Origin: Norana najaformis
Taxonomy: Eukaryota > Annelida > Clitellata > Crassiclitellata > Hormogastridae
Direction: 5' to 3'
Assembly (NCBI GenBank): GCA_964023275.1
Contig: OZ029918.1
Coordinates: 36,239,063-36,303,062, forward strand
DNA: 64,000 nt
Each line of letters starts with the position of its first letter. Positions within the stretch are counted from its first letter, which is position 1. A program made the position numbers and the translations under genes. The notes beneath the pieces are model-generated. The model ran no database searches. It was not told where the DNA came from and saw only the letters and a list, made by a program, of their open reading frames with translations. Shown piece by piece: positions 43,669 through 57,500 of this stretch.

Positions 43669-46600
43669 CAGTCGAAACTGTCTCCATTTAAGCCATGAAT
43701 TAAGCAAATATGAGTTCAATAAAACAACTGTTGGTGTTCAGGGATTTAAAATGCTGAGCTGGTTGTCTAGAGAATTTCAAACATTCTGTTGTGAAAAATA
43801 CTCCCAACATTTGCAAGGAATTTTAATAAAATTTTAGCCATCGAGCAGAATTTAAAGCAGGTGTTAAACTATTGTCAAGTAGAGTATGTTTTCTTATGAT
43901 TTAAATATACTTTTTTTTCTAGAATTTACAATATATTATACCGTCTTGTTTAACTACGTGCACACATTTGAGCCTTGTATTGTCATCTTGTTCTTTGTTT
44001 TGGTTGTTATGCTCACTGTTAAAAGGGAAATTGTTGTTTTCATATAACAAATATAAGTGAATGGGTGGAGTTTTGTTTTAAGTCTCAAAGCAACTGAAAC
44101 GAAATTAACTAAATCTGTATGTGACTGTATTTGTCTCAGATGCCGAAAGATTCTGATGCAGTACTTCAGGAGTTTTTTGTAATTTTGTCTCGAGAGAGGA
44201 AAGATAAGTAAGAAAGAAAGCACGCCAAACATAATCCCTGTATTCTTAGACAGACACGTATATAAAAAAAATCTTCTACTAAATCTGCAAACAAGTTAAT
44301 CAGAATCAGAAATTATAAAACACAAATCACCAGGCATCCTTACTTACTGTTCGGTGTTCAGCAACACTTGCTACTGCTGAGATACATTTAAAAGAACAGA
44401 AAGCACCTGTTGAAGAAATGTAAAATTACAGAAACGAACTCCACAGTTAACAGTAACCATACACGCTGGGTCAAAGGTCCTATAGAATAGGAGCAATCCT
44501 GATCATTCAGGTATGTTTAATGGCAACCTCCATTCAGAAAATAAAGGACTTTAAAAATTCTCTACGTGCAAATTTGCACGACTTGAAGTCATCCAGTTCT
44601 TCCCAGACTCCTCAACTCGGTTGATTCACTGCTAAGTCCCGTCTCCAGCAAAGTTGAACGACTCAAAATCCCATGTCAGTAGAAAGCAGGTTTTCACAAG
44701 ATGACACTACCAAATAATACATTCCTGCCTCGAGCGTAATGTATGCAAATTTATACCCCTCCTGATAACACTGAAAACTGCTGCATTGCATGACACCTTA
44801 AAATTGGCTAAGTACAATGAATATAAACATCAAATACAGCAATTTTCAGTACCTCTAAAATCATCAATGCACACATGCACTGGTTAATCTATACCAGACA
44901 TGCAAGTTAACCCACAGTGAAACTGAATCTAAATACAAACAAGAAACAGATTTCACAAATCACACGTGAAATGAGATCCTGCAAATATGCAGAACAAAAA
45001 CATCCTTCAGTGCATGTTGTACCTAAATGTTCAACTCCAGTCACTAATTCCGAGTCTTTGTTCAAACGGTAATTCTTATGAGCAGTTGAAATAAGTCAAC
45101 AACCAGAATAAAAACATCTTCACTGAATCTTTGTTAATTATTTATTTAATATTTAATCTTTGTTATTACGTCCAAACCCTAGATAATGCACAGAAAACAA
45201 TGAAATGCTGAAAAATTCCAAATCTAACAGCTAGCTGAGAGTGCTTTTCATAACTGTTTAAGCAAAAACAATAACACTAACTGCAGTTAGACTTTTCTCA
45301 ACACTTAATCTTAAATCAGAATTCTGGATTTGAGATTACAATACTGATTCAACAGATCTAAAATAAATGTACCTAAAAGCTAAGGTAAAAAGACTGCACA
45401 CTGCAAATCATGTTTGAAGTACATTCCTATACAAGAAAACTGGAAATATTTCTTTTTCGAAGATACCTATTGTAACAAGTTTAATTAAAAACTTATTGAT
45501 TACCTACCACTACTACTAACGATGTTTACACACAGTTGCGATTTACAAAAAAATAAACCATAACGCTGTATTCTTCACTCAGATTTCATAACTTCTAACA
45601 AACAGCCATTTCATATCATCCTAAATTGTGGCTTAAATATAAAGCGACACATCCTAACATTTACAACACAAAAATGGTTATCTGGACCAGCCAGCAGAAT
45701 TATTTTCTTCTACCCTGTGCTTCATCCTAAGGTGTTGACTGCACAAAACTGACCTACATTAATAACAAAAACTCACAACAAGCTATAATCCATTCTAGCC
45801 ATGAACTGTCAGATTACTTTTTAGAATAAGAATCAAATTCTGCAATAGCTTCTTAAAACCAGGTTCGTGCAGTCAATTTCACATACGCAACACAAACTGT
45901 ATGAAACTTCACCAAAGCCAACTTTGCCTACTCAAGCATCGAGAATCAGCAATTTACAATACATGCACTAGTGATCAAATCACAGAACTATCATCCAACG
46001 CAGCTGTATCAAATGCATTCGTGCACAGCTGCGCAATTAAACAATGAAAGCAGCCAATTACTGTTAGAAGTCCTGAATAGCCTACATGATAACCATAACA
46101 AAAAACAGTGAATGATAAGCAAGGAAATCAAATCAGTCATCACGAATGCAGTAACCAAGAAGATTACAGAAAGTGCGTAAATGTGTAATGTATTCTACTT
46201 AAAATCAATAACTTGCATAAGTGAAATGAATAAACAAGCTTTATAAACATCAACATAGTACGCTGTAAGTATACAAGTATACTGAAAAACATATTGAAAA
46301 GGTAAAGACCACTGCCTATAATTGTATTCAAGCTAAGCAAAAATTACTCTAGGCGATACACATATTTATTCACGAATGCACTTTCAGAAAGAATTTCACT
46401 ATATCAGTACAAGCATACCGCATGGTTGTAAATTACCAACATCACTGCCCATATCTGGAAATTGTGACCAAACGAGAAACTGCTTGACTTTGAATTGCCA
46501 ATTCCTAAGCTTAGTTTCCAAGTCACTAATTTCCTCAAAAGCTTCTAAATCAAGAATTGGCGCCTCTCGGTTCTAGAATATGTGGATTAAGCAGAGGACT

Positions 46601-47314
46601 TCTTTCATTGACAGTACCAACACCATTTTCTAGAAAGTACAAACAGCAAAAACATCAAAACAGTTTAATCTGAACCTAGCTAACAAAAGCTAACCCTATC
46701 CACTACGACCTAAACTAATTCTAATTTTTCTAATAAAACTAATTTTTTGCCTATGATTCCTCGCTCAGCCGATGGACACATGGCGTGTTAACAAATGTCT
46801 TACTTACTAATGTCTTACTAAATTCTAATCAATGCTAACCCTAATCAATGCCAACCCTAATCAAAGCCAACGCTAACTATCACTAGCTAACCAATGTCAA
46901 CACCAACTTATCATGACTATTCGTGCATCCCAACAATTCACATGCTTGGAATTGACTTTCTCTAGAAAAGCATCTCTCTTGGCCAGGAAAGCTTATAAGC
47001 ACCTTTTACAAGTGCTTGAAAACAGTCCTTTTGTACCGGAGCTGAGCTGCGAGTCCTCCTCATCAGACATCTTGAAGTGGTATCGCATAAATGCACGGTA
47101 CTAAATCAATGAATAAAGGAATGTATGTGCATTTCAACTATCCACTTTGCCATACTTTGGTTTCACTGACCTATTGGATTTCAAGCACGCTTCTCCAACA
47201 GATTATGATGTTAACTATAGTTTGGTATGAATCAGTTTGACTATAGTTTTACATGAAGTAACCATTGATTAAGGACTTGTGCATTATGATAAAGGCGCTA
47301 CAGAAGTCATCAGA
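43669..47314. other. intergenic / 3' UTRs between PDE6D and SLC35F6
   Basis: AT-rich sequence. It includes the PDE6D poly(A) signal, AACCCTAATCAATGCCAACC degenerate repeats (46780-46890) and a reverse copy of the fragment at about 18300 (46755-46815). No coding region was recognised. The SLC35F6 3' UTR probably occupies part of it. Confidence 0.5.
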
Positions 47315-48598
47315 TTAGATTTGAGATTTACCAGTAGTCAATTTACCTATTTCTGGGTCGAAATCGTCCTTTCGCACTGACGTAGAATGAATGAGTTTGT
47401 TTTTGCACAGTACGGGTCGAAAGAAGATATCATTGTATATCAGCATCCCAGTGAGCAGCAGAACAAAACCGGTCAACTGGAGTAGGAACGAACGATAGTT
47501 GAACGGCTGCCAACCGATACCAAGCGTTATCGCCCATATGATGATCGTTCGGCCACTGTCAAGCACCATGCGAGTCGTCGCATTCATCTTTTTCGTTATG
47601 CTTATGCCGCTGAAGTTGAACACCGCTATACTCAAGATGCAGCCTAAAAAACAGAGAAGCGAAATCAGTATCCAGAATGTTATTTCAGTGTACCAATGCA
47701 GTCAATGTAATATAACAAGTTTGCAAAAGAAACTGGAATTTTAATCCATCCTATGGCACTTATCAACAGTAACTCTCATTCGGGAAAAAAGCTATGAAAT
47801 ACTGCAAAAAACTATAATACATACTATAATACATGCTGTAATACATATTTTACTTCACACTGTAAAACATACTGTAATCTATGTAAAGTCAAATGATTGG
47901 AATCAGCATAACATAGTGAAGTGCATAACAATAAAAAACTTGCAGAAGTTTGTTCAGCTTGTGACAAATTCAGGCCACTCCATATTACAAAAAATCCACA
48001 ATTGGAGTTCACAGCATTACCCTACTTTTGAATTTACAAAATAAATGAAAAAAGTTAAAATAAAAGCAAAAGTTTTACTCTTCGTCTACTTACCAACTGT
48101 TGCAGCCACTATCTGCCAGTTGTTTGCCATCTGCGCAAAGGCATCCCACGTATTTTCCAGGCGCCCGTCGGGATCGGCCGAGAAAGGCCTGGGAGCATGT
48201 ATGTAGTACATCGGAACGAGCAACACGGTCAGAATGACAAATCCAAACAGACCTGTGAACAAACAACGAAAACATCAGCAGATCAGCAAAACGTGTAGCT
48301 ATGAAATCTCAAGCACCATGGTGCCAGACACATCAGGTGGCACTCACATTCTCATATTAGCACCTTGTGGAGTTCTTAACAGGTGCAGATAAAAAACAGA
48401 CAGCTACATACATCACATATTATACATACAAACGTATATAAATGCAAATGTACATGTTTTTCTATAGTGACCGCATGGCCTTGACCCCGCTCATTTTTCA
48501 ATGAATTAAATCAGGTGAGATCCTTCACCACCCCCGCCCACTGAATGGGCGCCTCACCATTTAAGGTCTCTATGTGCGTATACTAAACGTACATCACG

Positions 48599-48654
<56 letters not shown>

Positions 48655-51432
48655 CATCATTATATAGATACATCATACATCCACACATATATTCATCATA
48701 TATCAATACATAAATACATAACATATACATATATACAGACAAAGATACATGCATACAAACACAGTGCCATCTTCCTTGAGTGATAATGTAAAGTTTCGTT
48801 CTTCCCTAGAGGCATACATCACAGGCCAGCCCATAACAAAGCTGTATTCCAATAAATTAATCGCTTATTATAATAATTTTTTATTATCATTCTGGATGTT
48901 TATAATCATTATTTATTGTTACCATGAACATTTATCATCATTCTTTAAACTCAAAGTTGAATATAATCAAGAGAGAAAAGAATTGTCTGGAGACTGTTAT
49001 TACTGTTATCATCACTAGGACAGTATTATTACTATTCATTATTATTCATGATGTTTTAATTCATTATTATTATTACTAATAATGGAAAGAAATTCAGACC
49101 TTCGAGTCCCACCACGAGAAGCGGTGGAGCGTTAAAGCGACCGATATATTTCTCCTCGACGACGAACTGCACGGCGGATACAACCTGTGCCATGATGATA
49201 AGCAGGTCGCCTGAAACAAAAACAATTTCATTAACTGGCCTACTAATGACACACTTTAATTAAGATTAATGTCTTCTGTAGTTTCTATTCAGGCAGTGCA
49301 TACAGGCGTCACTGATAACAAGACTGAAAACAAAACTAATTAAATCTTTCTTATTTGTCTTGCTAGATGAACTGATAAAATGGTACAAAACTAATAAATG
49401 CCAACAATAATTTGATATTATGTAATAAACCTCCAATTTGCATTTCTGTGAGACTTTGTGTGAGTTAAAAATTTTCATAATAGTAATAATAATATTATTA
49501 TTATTATTATTCTTGATCTGAATCCAGCGTCCCATGCCATTGTATTCAGAGGGACATTTTCAGACGGCTGAGAAAACTACTGGGATGAGGCCTGATTTTT
49601 CAGACAGCAATCATTTTATCCTCCTAACTTAATTTTTAGTTCCTGAGGGATCATTTCTACCTCGGGTAACAAATTTAAAACAACAGTCACAATAATAATA
49701 ATAATATTAATAAATAGCGAGTTTCTGATGTAAATGAAAAAAATAAGTATAGCATCTTTGACAGGCCCCTTCAAGACATGCTAATGGAAAGTTCAGATTG
49801 TATTGTATTTGGCAACTCACACAGCACTTTTTACAGAACAAACTACTCAGAGGCGCTTCAAGCATGAGAACCTTGGGTTAATAAAAATGTCTTTAAACAA
49901 TTAGCTGACTCAGATCTATCACCAAGAGAGATCCTTGCACGAAACAAAGGCAGAAGTCCATTCCACAGAGATGGGCCAACAACAGCAAAAGCCCTCTGCT
50001 GTGCGAGAGAGGACTTAACACGATAAATACGTACGTAGAGATATGCCATACGTATGAATAGATATGCCATATGTACCTATAGATATGCCATACGTATGTA
50101 TAGATATGCCATACCCGCAATGATGCCATTTGGATCTGTGTTTGAAGCAGCATCTTTGTTGAAGATCATATCCGAGACGCCTACCAGCACCAAACCGCAG
50201 ATGATGCCAACCATTCCGAGCCACATGTACGGCTGGATAACACGGTTGTTGAAGGCAACAGAGAGCAATGCCGTGAAAATGATCACAGCCCCTGTTGCAA
50301 AACCAAACAGACAACGTTTCTCAGAAATCATGATCGTAAACTTGAGATTTCTACAGCACCCAATGAAAGCCGTGGAAAACAGCTTGTTCACAGGCGCTCA
50401 GTCAAAACAAAATCGATAGGCAGATTAGGTCAGATCTGGTTCCAGGTCGAGATCCAAGACTCAGATAGGCAGACGGTTACAGTGGATGGTGTTTGGAACT
50501 GAACCGGAAAGTGAGATAAGGGGAAGAGGAAGAATCAGGCTAGGGCCTGTGGAAGAGAAATGTCTCGAATATGTGGAGTAGTTTCTATATAAATGTCCGT
50601 CTACATCACAATACATAACACTTTTGGAGATGAATGCAAGAATGTACATATGTATGTATGTGTACATATATATGCATGCATGTACATTTAATTTAGGGCC
50701 TCTTAAGTATCTAAAAAATCACTATCCTAAATGGTGTTAACGTTCGTTAAGAAGAACAAGTTCAGCTGTAAGCTAATAATGCTCAGATGTTTAGACGATT
50801 CACCAGAGCCCAGCCAAAGGACTCCCATCCATATCTGACATTTGATAGGAAGCAACTATTATGTAACTTAGAAACTTTACCTCTGAGCATCTGAAAACTG
50901 GAAGCGAAGGTGAGAGTGAGACCGATGTAGACAGTTGCCGTGGAGATCATATCGCAGACGGCAGGCAGCACGAATACGAAGCATCTTTTAAGAGGCATCG
51001 ACGGTCCAGCTGCCTCTGGATCTTGATACAAGCTCACAAATCGATGGATGAGATAGGCAAAGAGGCATAACGTTTCACCAATGAACATCGCCACAGCCTA
51101 AACAAGATTCCACAAATTTTATATAAATCACAGGATGACACTTGATGCCTATGCCGGATCCTCATGGTTGGTTTAGGAGATTAAGAATTTACAGAACAGA
51201 CCGGACTTCCCCTAATGGATTATGACTTTTGACTACAGTTAGAACAGAAGCGACCATCAGCTGCTGCCTAGTGTAGTTTGACAACAGCACTTCAGGAGTC
51301 ACAACGTTAGAAAAGATCGTGTTAAAAGATCATTCTTCTACTGCCTTCAGTTTCTATGGAAACATCTGCGAAAATGTCAGAACACGTGAACTTACAGTCT
51401 TTTAATATTTTTACTTTTTATATTTTTATATA

Positions 51433-51493
<61 letters not shown>

Positions 51494-52624
51494 TATTTCT
51501 TATATTTCACAATTTAAGCTTCTATTTTATAGCACTACTATCTAACATCAATGCACCAACTGATGGTACTGAACAGCAGTGCATTAAGAACTTGTTTAAG
51601 GTCCATCGACCTCATCAAAAATTACAACTTTCACAATACATTACTTATTTTCTTTGGAACAAATTGCCATTTTAAATCTGATTTTTCGTTTGCAAGTTGC
51701 CTTTATTGTAGACAATTAAACAAGTAAGTAAATAGCAATATTCACTTTGGCAACTTGCCTGTACAAAAGGATGAACAAATGGTCTCGGTTCATTGCATTT
51801 TTCTACACCACATGCGTTCGACATATCCGCCCATCTAAACACAAACACAGCGTTAATCTTGTCACTTTTCTATAGCACTACTATCTAGCAATCGCCGGCA
51901 TCAAATGAAGACACTAAGGACCTGATTGAGGGCTGACAAAAGATGGGAAAACGAATAAAGGCTCCTCCAATTTTCATAGGCCATACGTGGTGGCTAAAGC
52001 ACTTGTCAGGAGCCTACACAGTCATTACTGTGTGGTACTGTGTTCTACTGTAATTGTAATTTAGAACTGATAAAGCATCACTTCAAGACAGATTCATCAG
52101 ATGAGCTCCCAGGCCAATGTCCCAGAGCTAGCAGGACATAATGTGCGTGACATTGTGGTCTACCGTGGGCGACATGGTGGTCTATTGTACACTTGCATCA
52201 TGCCTGAGATCCAGATTTACTGACCTTGTGAATGCAATAAATGTAACAAATAAACAAAAAAATGGTCATTGCATTCACATTGGAGCAATCATAAACTTCC
52301 CTGGGCCGGGGACTTTAGAACTCAAAGTTCTGAAGTCACTCCCCGAAGAGTTGTAGAAAAACGATATGGCATGGTATGGATCGCAGTACCGAATCATGCG
52401 AACCCCCGGTAGCCATCACCTGGGATACAAGCGCCTCCTTTTTAAAAATCCCTGACTCCATCGACTTGCTTACTGACTAGAGTTGACTCACAGTCACGAG
52501 AACCCTGAAACTTAATTGTCGTAAGCCTTTGCGAAAAGAAAACTTACTTTGTGAAGAGCGTGTTCATTGACCCGCAGACGAGAAGAATAACGATTAAAAC
52601 GACGTGACTTGGTATGCATTCCAT
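47315..52624 (-). CDS. SLC35F6: SLC35F6-type membrane transporter
   Basis: Seven exons on the minus strand, 52624-52548, 51834-51759, 51097-50881, 50291-50115, 49210-49100, 48252-48094 and 47643-47315, have agreeing phases and give 381 residues (human about 371). Hydrophobic segments fit the ten-helix drug/metabolite transporter fold. Diagnostic stretches are VCGSMNTLFTKWAD, TFASSFQMLRG (about 114-124), VIIFTALLSVAF, GDLLIIMAQ, GLFGFVILTVLLVPMYY and FNFSGISITKKMNATTRMVL. Human SLC35F6 is reported in lysosomal and mitochondrial membranes; its substrate is unsettled. Intron 2 begins with GC, a GC-AG intron. The last exon may end as read (GKLTTGKSQI) or splice at ATAG|GTAAAT to an unseen exon. 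Confidence 0.92.
48595..48660. repeat. CA then TA dinucleotide microsatellite
   Basis: CACACA run (48602-48640) continuing into TATATA, inside SLC35F6 intron 5. Confidence 0.95.
49815..50025 (-). mobile_element. truncated LINE 3' end in SLC35F6 intron 4
   Basis: On the minus strand it encodes AVVGPSLWNGLLPLFRAR and closely follows the insert in pseudogene C exon 1 (12311-12544). Confidence 0.7.
50325..50540 (-). repeat. S1 SINE-like repeat
   Basis: Reverse-orientation S1 unit (TTTCTACAGCACCCAATGAA, then TCAAAACAAAATCGATAGGC) immediately 5' of SLC35F6 exon 4 in gene orientation. Confidence 0.75.
51425..51492. repeat. TA dinucleotide microsatellite
   Basis: Long TATATA run in SLC35F6 intron 2. 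Confidence 0.95.
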
Positions 52625-53153
52625 TTCTCTTTAACGATAGAATGTTTATAAACAAGTTAAAAATTCAAAGAAAAAACAAAACCCGGTTTAAAAGCGCCAC
52701 TAAGCTACCAAGTCCTTCAGACCACAACCATATACCGCAACCTGTCTAGTTGGTATCGTATGCCATCCGCCAAAAACAATGGCGACAACATCGGCTTTTA
52801 TACAACGTGACTGCGTAGTAGATGGCGCTTACTACAAACTAATACGACACAATCGCACCAAGTGGAATACGAATTGTTACAAGTTATCAAAAAATTTAAC
52901 GATTAAGGCCAAACCAAGTCAGTAAGGTATTGGAACGTATGTATATCCTCGTGCCGTTGATAGCGAGAAAAAGATCCTAAACCTAATTTCAAAACCCGCT
53001 CTAATTTTCATAAAGTCTAATTATGATTGATTTTGCTAAGGGCTGTACTTAAGCCCATTTAATTTTTCTTCCTTTTTTTCTTCCTTTTTTTCTTTCTTTT
53101 TTGATTATAGTTTGTTGTACTTTCTGTATTGTCTACCTTCGTGGTGAATAAAC

Positions 53154-53193
<40 letters not shown>

Positions 53194-54540
53194 CATCTGA
53201 CGGTGTTATCACATATGCACGCTAATCTGCGCAATTTGTACTGTCATGGCCATTGAGGTAATACGTCAGTACCTTGAGGCACGTGAGAGCAGGACCATAG
53301 CATGTGCTTCTGTTTAATGTACATATCTTCATCGAATTAGTATCGCTGCTGTAAAATTTTATAGTGCCTGTATTCTATATTTCTCGGAAAACGGTCCTTT
53401 CCTCACGTAGAGTTAGGAGTTCCTTGTACTGTCACCATGCTTCTTTTTACTATTGTGCATAATCATAATCATCAACTCAAGACTTCTACAGCGCCCAACA
53501 AAACCCAACTTCCGGAAAAGTTTATTCACAGCGTTGGCTTTTGTCTCAAGCTAATAGATTACTTACTTATTTACTGTTGTTGCTTGAGTCTTAAAGGCCA
53601 TACTCTTTCACATCATCATCACCACCACCACCAGCATCAAGCATAAAAGTTCATATTAAATGTAATCGGTTATTTTAATCTCTCAGTTAAATGATTTTCG
53701 TTACAAACAGCTTAGCAAATGTGACTACAAAAAATTGTTGGCATAAAATTTTAACTAGAATCCTGACTGGCCAGTGACCTGACTGGCCAGTGACCAGACT
53801 GGCCAGTGACCAGACTGGACCCTTTTCTTGTACACATACAGCAGTCATTATTGCTCATGAATTAGCACCTGTATCAAGAAAACGTAAAGTCTCCCACATC
53901 CCACAAGTGAGACGTAGGAGAGGCACTCATTTCCTTTTCTTTAGGCCCTAATGCCGGCAATGGACGAATCCCAATATCCTGGACATGGGGCCAGTGCATC
54001 ACAGTACTTGCCGTTTACTTCCCAGCTTACGCCAGTACCAAATTACGCTGCTTGGCGACAGAGGCACTATTGCACAAACAGTTTGCCCTGGGTCATTACG
54101 CGGAGTCGAACCCGCAACTGCATTATCATTGACCAGACACGTTACCAACTGACCAACGTATCAAGCTAGGGTAAAAAGCACCACCAGTATCAAGCTAGGG
54201 TAAAATATATCACATACCACTTTAGCTATCTGTTACCTGGTGTATATGCCAGTACACACGCTTGCACATATATCACACATCCAATTATCTAGTCATTTCT
54301 GTCGCACTTTTAAAAACTCTCCATGCATGTATCCGATCCCTTACATAGTGCATTTTGCAAAACCAGCAACAGCTGCTGCACATACAACGGGGGTCGTCCA
54401 TAAATGTCTGCAAAAATGACTTACTTAGGACCCTCCCTCCCCTTTCTGCATTTGGGCGACCCCTCCCCCTTTTTATGGACAACTCTTGATAGGTCTAGAA
54501 ATATTCCGCGACGACAGAAAACCTTCGTACAATGACAGAA
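52625..54540. other. intergenic between SLC35F6 5' end and FOXRED1 3' end
   Basis: Contains a TA microsatellite (53154-53192), an S1 fragment (about 53470-53545), a short tandem repeat with TGGCCAGTGACCAGAC units (53757-53820) and a reverse tRNA-like SINE head (about 54095-54170). No gene was seen. The SLC35F6 promoter should lie just right of 52624. Confidence 0.55.
53757..53820. repeat. 18-base tandem repeat with TGGCCA palindrome
   Basis: Three units of about 18 bases (GACTGGCCAGTGACCA). Confidence 0.85.
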
Positions 54541-57500
54541 CTAAACGATTCCGTGTTCCACGAGTCGTTCGTCATCGAGGATCCGATCGAAACCCATGCG
54601 CGTCAGATCGATCGTCTTGTACCCGTCGTCCGTCATGTATTCCATCAGCGCTCTTCCGATCGCTGGCGAGTGCTGAATGCCGTGGCCACTGCATCCGGTG
54701 GCCATGAAGAAATTACGATGGTAAGGGTGGTTACCGATTATGAGGTTCTGGTCAAAGTAGTTGTAATCGTAGTAGCCAGCCCAGGCACTTATCAACTACA
54801 AATAGCAGCATAATGAGTTTGTTTTATAAGCTGATAGGTAGTCACAGCTGCCGATCATTTAAAAATGTAATCTAATCTAATGACTTCTACAGCGCTGTTA
54901 TCATAAAGCCCAAGGCATCAGTCGAGGGTCACGTCAAGTCAAAATCGCTGTCAAAAATCATAAAATTTTGGAGAAGTCGAGTTGAATTGCGATAGGTCAG
55001 AGAAACCAGAAGCCAGGCTATGGTGAGTAAGTGCATTGGGAGAGACGTGTTTTAAGCAGTATAATAACTACTGGCCCGTAAAGGTGGGGCCAGGCTCACA
55101 GCCTGATACATAATGACCAAGCCCAAACTGCCCATTTGAATACTTTGCACAGGGGCCCAAATTTAAAGTTATACCACTGTTGCAATAATAATAATTTACA
55201 ATCATCTAAAAGATATGTTTTATACATAGCAAATGTACTAATAATTATAACTGTTAGCAGTTAAAAATTACAAGTTATAAAATTACAGATGTACAAGTAA
55301 TCATAACTCCTATTGAGTTACAAAATACACGTTTAAAAACAGCAGAAAATCAACAGAAATTGAAACACTGTAAAATACCTTCAACGACTCAAAGGCAGGA
55401 ATTCGATGGGCAAGTTTTGGCCAAACAAAGTCTTCAAAGAACTTGTAGTCTACCTGAAGATCTGAAGTATCTGGCTCCTATGCACAGAAATAAGAAACAC
55501 AAACGTAATTGAACTTACTTACTTAATTAAAAAAGGTTAGCTAACGCGGCTTCTCTGTCACCCACTGGAATAATGTGGTATCATCAAAAGCTGGGTCCAG
55601 GACCTTGGGACTTCCGTTGCCAGCTCAAGGACTGAAAAAATGACAATAGCGCCTCACCTACGTTCCACTGTAAGACACAGGAGCTCCACTTTTTTGCCAT
55701 ACCATGTAATTCGTAAATTGGTATGTAAAGGTATGTAATAGCATGTAATGAATACGTAAAGGTATGTAGAGGTATGTAAAGGTATGTAGTGGTATGTAAA
55801 GGTATGTAAAGTATGTAATGAGACACTTAATGTAATGCCTTTTAGGGCCCTCTTAAAACAGCTGCCATTTAATTTTAGTTAAAACAAAAGAAATTACTAA
55901 CAACTGGAGGAGGAGATGCTCCACAGATATAATTTCCACCGAGGCCTTCACGTCTCACGTAGATTCCGGACGTATCGATGATCATCGGAGTTTCAAAACC
56001 CGGACCGTTCGAACAGTGGACAACGTAGACATATCGCTTTCTAGAAAAATAAAACTACTCTTATTGTAGTCAACTAGTCTGAGCCCTTGCCTCAAAATGC
56101 AGAGTGTGAGAGTTCAATCCTCCTCTCTTGAGATGATTACGGTGTAGGAGTGCATGAATTGAGCATTGGTCTTAAAAATCTTTAATTCAGCTGTCCAGAA
56201 AATGAGACCCAATTTGGCAAACTCAAACTTGTTAACTGCAAAGGCTTTGGCTTTGATTTTACCTGGGCTCAACAGGCAGATCAAATCTGAGCGCATCTTC
56301 CCCAACTCCGATTCCTGCCAAGCGGGCAACCTCTCGCGACCAGGGACCCCCGGTGTTGAGGCACATGGCAAACTGGATAGGGTGGACTTTGCCATCTTCC
56401 GTTTTGACGTGAACGTGCCGGAGTCTCTCGCGTTTCACAAACTGTGTCCCGGTATTTGCGATGTCTTCAGTTTTTGTGAATCCGACAACATCGCCCGTGA
56501 CGTATTTGACTCCAAGCGAAGCGGCTTTTGTTTTCAAGGCAACGAGGAACAACCATGGATCAAACCAACCCTCGTTTTTCACGCCTACAAAAACAAGTTT
56601 TATGGGTAGGTATCATAATTCAGGAATTCAACAGAACTAGGTGTAATGCGATTTTGACTAGAAGTGACCATCGACTTGTGCATAGCTGTCTTATTGTCTG
56701 CCTTGCCTGACTCTTGGATCTTGACCTGGAACCAAACCCATCCTGCCTATTGATTTTGTGTTGACTGAGCACCTGTGCATAATGATAATGGTGCTGTCTA
56801 GATTAGATTAGATTAGAAAAGAGCTCATGTATTCTGGATCCACTCCAACTGTCCAGATACTTACTTACTTACTTGAAAATGTAATACAGAACTGTTACTT
56901 TACAAAGGTTCATCCGATTTAACCCACCGTAACTGGCAAGGCTGACGTCGTTCGTGTTTAACCAGGAAAACTTTTCCTTCAGTTTGGTTTTGCTAAGCAA
57001 ATCAACATCAGCACCAAGTGACCTGGAAATAAATTCACATTGGAAATAAATTTACAATGGAAATAAATTCACCAAAAATAAACTCACCTAGGAATTATAT
57101 TTAGCATGAAAATAAATTCACCATGGAATTAAATTCAGCAAACAAATACATTCACCTTGGAATTATATTTACCAAGAAAATAAATCCACCATGGAAACAA
57201 ATTCAACACACAAATATTCACCAAATTCACCATGGAAATAAATTTACTACGGAAATAAATTCACCAAACAAATTCACCAAGGGAATAAATTTGCCAACAG
57301 AAATAAATTCTCAATAGATATAAATTCACCATGGTTACAAATTTCATAGTTCATCAAATATTTGATTACTTAATCAACTATCAAATGAGTGAATCGTTTA
57401 TTCAGCTGACCAAAACTGATCATCTTGTATGCATTTGACCTTTCTGGATTTTGTCAAAAACACTGAGATAAACTATTTTAAAATGAGCAGACTTCTTTTG

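Noticed and set aside
54095..54170. Reverse-strand tRNA gene (B-box GGGTTCGACTCC)
   Set aside because: A and B boxes are visible but I could not pair an acceptor stem; it resembles the other SINE heads.
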